Assembly (NCBI GenBank): GCA_021780095.1
Contig: JAJXZK010000074.1
Coordinates: 1-10,894 of the forward strand
Direction of reading: 5' to 3'
DNA from: Acidobacteriota bacterium
GTDB lineage: Bacteria > Acidobacteriota > Terriglobia > Terriglobales > Acidobacteriaceae
Length of the DNA stretch: 10,894 nucleotides
Under the pieces are notes generated by a model that ran no database searches, was not told the DNA's origin, and worked only from the letters and a program-made list of their open reading frames with translations. Below, piece by piece: positions 7,276-10,894 of this stretch (position 1 is the stretch's first letter; each line of letters starts with the position of its first letter). Both the position numbers and the translations under genes were made by a program.

Positions 7276-7305
7276 AAAGGTCAGCGGTTCGCCGCTGGCC
7301 TTTTT
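7276..7305 (+). terminator. Strong intrinsic-terminator-like hairpin with no gene upstream
   Basis: AAAGGTCAGCGG, a TTCG loop and CCGCTGGCCTTT form a 12-pair stem with one G-U wobble, followed by a T-run (TTTTT at 7301-7305 overlaps the stem end). This is a textbook rho-independent terminator for plus-strand transcription. No plus-strand gene ends here: it lies in the 7142-7536 divergent intergenic region. On the minus strand the stem has an A-C mismatch and only a T3 tail, so it is weaker that way. Confidence 0.7.
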
Positions 7306-7411
7306 GCGCGGAAGCGCGAGGATCGGATTCGGCGCGAAATGGACGCTGGGAATTCCGTTGCGCAGATCGAGAACAGCGTTTGCGGCTTGAAACGTAGGGA
7401 CTTCCTAAGGC

Positions 7412-7425
7412 GTGATATCTATCAC
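7412..7425. promoter_or_regulatory. Candidate Crp/Fnr-family operator
   Basis: GTGATATCTATCAC is a palindrome with perfect 6-base arms. It fits the Crp core GTGA-N6-TCAC (with an A after the right arm, as in TCACA) and also the Fnr-type spacing GTGAT-N4-ATCAC. Its centre, at about 7418.5, lies 40-42 bases upstream of the start predicted from the TATATT at 7447-7452, the class II activator position. The regulator itself is not in the window. Confidence 0.55.
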
Positions 7426-7446
7426 AGTCATTGTTGCCGTGAGTTT

Positions 7447-7452
7447 TATATT
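7447..7452 (+). promoter_or_regulatory. Candidate -10 box for the cytochrome operon
   Basis: TATATT matches the -10 consensus at five of six positions and predicts a start near 7459, giving a leader of about 77 bases before the cytochrome c gene. There is no good -35 at 7424-7429 (ACAGTC), as expected for a promoter that depends on an activator bound at the palindrome just upstream. Confidence 0.45.
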
Positions 7453-7491
7453 CTTCACAGGTTGAGAGTTGAGACCCGTAAGGTGCGGCAA

Positions 7492-7509
7492 AGTCCGTGA
7501 AAATGGACT
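7492..7509 (+). promoter_or_regulatory. Leader hairpin capped by a GAAA tetraloop
   Basis: AGTCCGT-GAAA-ATGGACT folds into seven pairs (one G-U) closed by a GNRA-type GAAA loop, in the predicted untranslated leader 28 bases before the cytochrome c ATG. It is preceded by GCGGCA and, 10 bases further up, by a tandem GTTGAGA repeat. It could stabilise the message or be part of a small RNA switch, but there is too little conserved sequence to name one. Confidence 0.3.
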
Positions 7510-7536
7510 GAATTTACTTCGTCAAAGGACCAACGT

Positions 7537-7860
7537 ATGAACCGACACAAAATAGTACTGGCCACCCTGGCGTTCGTCGGCCTGGCTACGTGCACCGTGC
7601 TTGCCCAAAGCAGCGGAGCGGACATTTATAAAAGCAAATGCGCGATGTGTCATTCTGCCGACGGCAGCGCCAGTTCGGGTGCGGGCAAGGCGATGCACGT
7701 GCCTTCGCTTCTGACTCCGGAAGCGAAGAAGGCATCGACAGCGAGCTATGTGGCGATCGTAAAGAACGGCAAGGCAAAAATGCCGGCCTATGGCACGAAG
7801 CTGTCGGGCCCTGAGATCAATTCTGTGGTCGCCTACATTCGCACTTTGCAGAAGAAATAG
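7537..7860 (+). CDS. Periplasmic monoheme class I cytochrome c
   Basis: This is a 107-residue exported electron carrier. Residues 1-23 form a signal peptide ending in VLAQ. The heme motif is CAMCH (Cys35, Cys38, His39), and the likely sixth ligand is Met82 in KMPAYGTKLSGPEI, the usual order for cytochrome c6/c-class I folds. The C-terminal helix (INSVVAYIRTLQKK) is typical of the family. The start at ATG 7537 is supported by AAGGA at 7525-7529. It is the first gene downstream of the candidate Crp/Fnr-type promoter and is followed on the same strand by the 11-heme cytochrome, so a shuttle role to or from the membrane complex is likely. A 228-base gap and a hairpin follow it, so it may also be transcribed separately. 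Confidence 0.92.
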   Translation: MNRHKIVLATLAFVGLATCTVLAQSSGADIYKSKCAMCHSADGSASSGAGKAMHVPSLLTPEAKKASTASYVAIVKNGKAKMPAYGTKLSGPEINSVVAYIRTLQKK

Positions 7861-7873
7861 CGGGAGTCAGGAC

Positions 7874-7891
7874 GGGGGAAGAAATTCCCCC
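7874..7891 (+). terminator. GC-rich GAAA-loop hairpin after the cytochrome c gene
   Basis: GGGGGAA-GAAA-TTCCCCC forms seven perfect pairs with a GAAA tetraloop, 13 bases after the cytochrome c stop. No T-run follows directly; a T-rich stretch comes only at 7914-7928. It may be a partial terminator or a stabilising 3' end that sets the monoheme cytochrome apart from the downstream genes. Confidence 0.4.
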
Positions 7892-8004
7892 TCGTATGAA
7901 CATTGGTGTACTTGTTGTTTTTTGTTTTCCGCGCACAGAACGCGGCAGGGGTCAGTGACCCAATGAAAACCATTTCTTCCGTAGAGATGTACTTCCACAG
8001 CAAT

Positions 8005-8052
8005 CCGGCTGGGCGTGACCCTGATGCGATCTGCAGAGGCGACGCCAGCCGG
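8005..8052 (+). repeat. Inverted repeat in the leader of the 11-heme gene
   Basis: CCGGCTGG-g-CGT at 8005-8016 pairs with ACGCCAGCCGG at 8042-8052, giving 11 pairs with one bulged G and a loop of about 25 bases that contains AGAGG (8036-8040). It lies just before the candidate starts of the 11-heme cytochrome, so it may affect translation. The rest of the 7861-8088 gap is open in the downstream gene's frame but does not look conserved. Confidence 0.3.
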
Positions 8053-8088
8053 ATGCTTGTTTTTGAACGATTTTTTACCCGGGTAGCC

Positions 8089-9309
8089 ATGTGGTTCAAC
8101 GAAATGAGCGCGTCGAAACTGGGTGGCAGCGGAATGCTGCGGGCCGGGCTGGTGGCGCTGATGTTGTTGGGCTTGCCACGGGTGATGCTGGCGAAGGATG
8201 CGAACTGCCTCTCCTGCCACGCGGACAAGACCATGCAGGATGCGTCGGGGAAGAACGTTGGCGTCGACGCGGCGCGGTTTCATTCCAGCATCCACGGCAG
8301 CCTGGGGTGCAGCGACTGCCACAGTTCCATCCACGATTATCCGCATCCCGAGCATCCGGCGGCAGTGCAATGCGTGACTTGCCACGCCGATGAGAGCAAG
8401 GCGATTGCCGGCAGCATCCATGCGAAGGCGAGTACGCATCCATGCACGAGTTGCCATGGAAACGCGCATGAGATTTTTCCGAAGGGGGATGCTCGCTCGG
8501 CAGTGTACGCGCTGAATATTCCAAAGACTTGCGGAACGTGCCATGGAAATCGTGCGGTGGCGCAGAAGTACGAGCTGGAGAATGTGTACTCGGTGTACAT
8601 GGATTCAATCCATGGCTATGCGGTGAGCAAAGAGGGGTTGCTGGTGGCGGCGAATTGCATGAGCTGCCATGGATCGCACAATATTCTGGGCCGCAAAGAT
8701 CCGCGCAGCCCGACCAACAAAGCCAACATTGCCGCGACCTGCGGAAGCTGCCATGGCGGGGTCAAGGCGCAATACATGGGCGGCGTTCACGGTAAGCAGG
8801 TGGTGAGCGGCAACTTGAAGGCGCCGGTCTGCACTGACTGCCACACGGCGCACGCGATTCTGGAGCCGACGCGGGCAAGTTTTCAGATGCAGGCGACGCC
8901 GATTTGCGGATCGTGCCACAAGGCGCAAATGGAGACATATCGGGACACCTTCCATTCTCAATTGGGATTGCTGGGTGGATATGTGCAGACGGCGCGGTGC
9001 TGGGATTGCCACGGGGCGCATGAAGTGCTGCCGGCCTCGGATCCTCGCTCGCCGGTGGCCAAGGCGAACCTGATCAAGACCTGCGGCAAGTGCCATGCGG
9101 ACGCGAATGGGAGTTTTGTGGAGTATCAGCCGCATGCGAACCCACGAAATCGCGGAATGAATCCGGAGCTGTACTACATTCGCTTGTTTATGAACCTGCT
9201 GCTGTGGGGTGTACTCGGGTTCTTCTCACTCCACACCCTGCTTTGGTTTCTGCGCGCGAAGTACGAACAGCGCAAGGCCGCGTCGGCAGTAGAGGAGAAA
9301 CATGACTGA
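8089..9309 (+). CDS. Eleven-heme cytochrome c with C-terminal membrane anchor
   Basis: This is a periplasmic multiheme cytochrome. Numbered from ATG 8089 (406 residues), a signal peptide ends at about residue 35 (LRAGLVALMLLGLPRVMLA). Eleven CxxCH motifs follow, with first cysteines at 40, 74, 95, 119, 148, 190, 218, 248, 273, 304 and 332. Histidines in SSIHG, GSIHA, DSIHG, GGVHG and DTFHS are spaced as likely distal ligands. Three copies of a unit CxxCHG-x-H-DxRSP-x-TCGxCH (DARSA, DPRSP, DPRSP) suggest internal duplication. A helix at about 362-388 (LFMNLLLWGVLGFFSLHTLL) anchors the C-terminus and itself contains a histidine. The stop overlaps the cytochrome b start by 8 bases, implying a complex. 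Start choice is uncertain: the frame extends to 7903, with ATGs at 7963, 8053, 8089, 8104 and 8134. The site was chosen because it places the signal peptide near the N-terminus. Confidence 0.88.
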   Translation: MWFNEMSASKLGGSGMLRAGLVALMLLGLPRVMLAKDANCLSCHADKTMQDASGKNVGVDAARFHSSIHGSLGCSDCHSSIHDYPHPEHPAAVQCVTCHADESKAIAGSIHAKASTHPCTSCHGNAHEIFPKGDARSAVYALNIPKTCGTCHGNRAVAQKYELENVYSVYMDSIHGYAVSKEGLLVAANCMSCHGSHNILGRKDPRSPTNKANIAATCGSCHGGVKAQYMGGVHGKQVVSGNLKAPVCTDCHTAHAILEPTRASFQMQATPICGSCHKAQMETYRDTFHSQLGLLGGYVQTARCWDCHGAHEVLPASDPRSPVAKANLIKTCGKCHADANGSFVEYQPHANPRNRGMNPELYYIRLFMNLLLWGVLGFFSLHTLLWFLRAKYEQRKAASAVEEKHD

Positions 9310-10177
9310 ACCAACTGCGATCGAGGCGGCCCCGACGGCCACGGCGGAAGCGAAGAAGGATGAGACGTTCTATTTGCGATTTACTTTGCCGCAGCGGTAT
9401 TTGCATGCGGTGTTGTTCACGTCGTTCCTGGGATTGGCGGCGACCGGGCTGCCGATACGCTTCAGCGAGAATGCCCTGGCGAGATTTGTCGCGCGCGGGG
9501 TGGGCGGTTTCGGGGCGATTCTTTTTATGCATAAATTTTGCGCGATCGTGCTGACGCTGGCGTTTCTCTACCATGTGAAGGACATCTTCACGCGGGCAGT
9601 GATGCAAAAGGAAAAGGGACTGTTCTGGGGTCCGACGTCGATGGTGGCGAACTGGAAAGACGTGAAGGACCTGGTGGGGCACCTGCGCTGGTTTGTCGGG
9701 CTGGGGCCAAAGCCGCAATTCGATCGCTACGCCTACTGGGAAAAGTTCGACTACTGGGCGGTTTTCTGGGGCATGGTGGTGATTGGGTTTTCCGGTTATG
9801 CGATGTGGTTCGCCCCGTTTTTCGCGCGTTTTCTGCCGGGTTGGGCACTGAACGCCGTCCTGGTGGTTCATGGGGAGGAAGCGCTACTCGCCATCCTCTT
9901 TATTTTTTCGATTCACTTCGTCAATACGCATCTGCGTCCTGGCAGTTTCCCGATGGACATGGTGATTTTTACTGGGAAAGAAACGGAAGAGGAATTTCGA
10001 AAGAAGCGGGAGCTGGAATTTGAGCGTCTGGCTCGACAGGGAAAGCTGCAGGCCAAGATTGCCGATCCGCCGGTGTACTGGTGGGTCAATTTCTCCCGAG
10101 TGGTCGGATTCACCGCAATTCTAATCGGGCTGGTGCTTCTTGTGTTGACATTGATCGCCTATTTCGGCAACGTATAA
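9302..10177 (+). CDS. FdnI/HydC-like cytochrome b membrane subunit
   Basis: This is a 291-residue di- or tri-heme b-type cytochrome of the formate dehydrogenase gamma / cytochrome b-b6 type, which exchanges electrons between quinones and periplasmic heme or iron-sulfur proteins. Membrane helices lie at about 34-51, 72-92, 152-172, 185-207 and 266-288. Likely heme-ligating histidines are His35 (RYLHAVL), His77 (FMHKF), His91 (LYHVKD), His190 (VVHGEEA) and His205 (SIHFVNTH). A charged cytoplasmic stretch (EEEFRKKRELEFERLARQGK) precedes the last helix. The start at ATG 9302 has a strong GAGGAG site and overlaps the upstream gene by 8 bases. The only coupled partner is the 11-heme cytochrome, and no catalytic dehydrogenase subunit is present, which points to quinol oxidation feeding hemes rather than formate or hydrogen oxidation. 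Confidence 0.9.
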   Translation: MTEPTAIEAAPTATAEAKKDETFYLRFTLPQRYLHAVLFTSFLGLAATGLPIRFSENALARFVARGVGGFGAILFMHKFCAIVLTLAFLYHVKDIFTRAVMQKEKGLFWGPTSMVANWKDVKDLVGHLRWFVGLGPKPQFDRYAYWEKFDYWAVFWGMVVIGFSGYAMWFAPFFARFLPGWALNAVLVVHGEEALLAILFIFSIHFVNTHLRPGSFPMDMVIFTGKETEEEFRKKRELEFERLARQGKLQAKIADPPVYWWVNFSRVVGFTAILIGLVLLVLTLIAYFGNV

Positions 10178-10196
10178 CCACTCACGCGAGGGAATG

Positions 10197-10894
10197 ATGT
10201 TCGGGACATTCGAGAAGAAGCTGCGACCGATCCTGTTTTATGGAAACAATCCGCTCAGTTTGATCGGGGGCGCGCTGACGAGCGCTGCGGCCCTCGTGAT
10301 GATCGGCTTCTGGGTGGTGACAATCTTTGGTCACGGCGGTTCTCACAACCCTTACATGGGGTTAGTTTTTGATTTATTTCTGCCGGGATTGTTTGTCCTG
10401 GGTCTAATTCTGATTCCCATCGGGATCGGCTTACGGCGCAAGCAGATGGTGGCGTCGGGGCACGTGCCCTCTGTCTATCCTGCGATCGATCTTGAGAATC
10501 CCGCCTTCCGGCGCGGCATTGAGATCGTGATTGCGGCGACATTTATCAACTTTGTGATTGTAGGCACGGCCAGCTATCGCGGCGTATCGTACATGGATTC
10601 TCCGAATTTCTGCGGCCAGACGTGCCATGTGATGTCACCGCAGTGGGCGGCCTACCAGGTATCTCCGCACTCGCATGTGGCCTGCGTAAATTGCCACATC
10701 GGCTCGGGATTTGACGCGGCTGTGCGGGCCAAGATGAACGGGACCAGACAACTGGTGGAAGTCACCCTCCACACCTATCCCACGCCGATTCGAGCATCGC
10801 TTTCCGTGCTGCGGCCGGCGCGCGCGACCTGCGAACAATGCCACACGCCGACACGGTTCGTCGGCGATCGACTGCTGGTGAAAACGGCGTTCGG
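10197..10894 (+). CDS. NapC/NirT-like multiheme quinol dehydrogenase (ImcH-like architecture), partial
   Basis: This is an inner-membrane cytochrome c of the NapC/NirT type, cut by the right edge after 232 residues. Three membrane helices precede the hemes (about residues 20-44, 54-79 and 107-127); classical NapC has one. The heme region begins with FCGQTCHVM, a CX3CH motif (Cys139, Cys143, His144) where CxxCH would be usual, then CVNCH (163-167) and CEQCH (212-216). The segments SPHSHVACVNCHIG and LRPARATCEQCH match NapC-family spacing. Further hemes are expected beyond the edge. Start choice: two ATGs lie in tandem at 10194 and 10197; GAGGG at 10188-10192 favours the second. It follows the cytochrome b by 19 bases and is probably cotranscribed. 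From memory, three helices plus a NapC domain is the layout of Geobacter ImcH, a quinol oxidase for extracellular electron transfer. Confidence 0.87.
   Translation, partial: MFGTFEKKLRPILFYGNNPLSLIGGALTSAAALVMIGFWVVTIFGHGGSHNPYMGLVFDLFLPGLFVLGLILIPIGIGLRRKQMVASGHVPSVYPAIDLENPAFRRGIEIVIAATFINFVIVGTASYRGVSYMDSPNFCGQTCHVMSPQWAAYQVSPHSHVACVNCHIGSGFDAAVRAKMNGTRQLVEVTLHTYPTPIRASLSVLRPARATCEQCHTPTRFVGDRLLVKTAF

Noticed and set aside
7455..7536. c-di-GMP-I (GEMM) riboswitch ahead of the cytochrome c gene
   Set aside because: Only a GAAA-capped hairpin after GGCA is present. The second stem and the core CGCAAAGCC element are absent, and there is no room for them before the ribosome site.
7903..8088. 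N-terminal extension of the 11-heme cytochrome
   Set aside because: It would bury the signal peptide about 80 residues into the protein, and the sequence before it shows no domain. A start within this stretch cannot be fully excluded.

Overview
The window looks like chromosomal DNA of a moderately GC-rich, Gram-negative soil or sediment bacterium, most likely an Acidobacteriota (Terriglobia-like). This is inferred from the gene types: a CE15-like esterase, an S15-family secreted hydrolase, a remnant resembling the C-terminus of acidobacterial TolB-like kinases, and a multiheme cytochrome operon. No rRNA, tRNA, CRISPR array or mobile element is visible.

Layout: (1) Bases 1-886, minus strand: N-terminal part of a carbohydrate esterase family 15 (glucuronoyl esterase) homologue that runs off the left edge. 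Its signal peptide and mature domain lie in different reading frames. (2) Bases 1176-2701, plus strand: a two-gene unit made of a b561-type membrane cytochrome and an overlapping Tat-exported sulfite-oxidase-fold molybdenum enzyme. A short coding-like stretch on the minus strand lies antisense to its 5' end. (3) Bases 2712-3082, minus strand: a decayed C-terminal fragment of a TolB/PD40 propeller protein, converging on the Mo enzyme. (4) Bases 3220-3579, minus: a small four-helix membrane protein of unknown role, divergent from (5) bases 3694-5022, plus: an exported Asp-box beta-propeller protein. (6) A palindromic element sits between that gene and the convergent gene (7) at 5120-7141, minus: an exported S15/CocE hydrolase close to the alpha-amino-acid ester hydrolases.

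(8) From 7412 to the right edge lies the most interesting part: a plus-strand electron-transfer cluster. A palindrome fitting a Crp/Fnr-type site lies about 41 bases upstream of a predicted transcription start. The genes are a monoheme cytochrome c, an 11-heme cytochrome c with a C-terminal membrane anchor, an FdnI/HydC-like cytochrome b overlapping it, and a NapC/NirT-like membrane cytochrome with three N-terminal helices and an atypical CX3CH heme motif, cut by the right edge. The 11-heme and cytochrome b pair has the domain order of Geobacter CbcL split into two proteins, and the last gene has the architecture of Geobacter ImcH. The inferred role is quinol oxidation at the inner membrane feeding periplasmic, possibly extracellular, electron transfer. 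Substrate and terminal acceptor cannot be read from the window.
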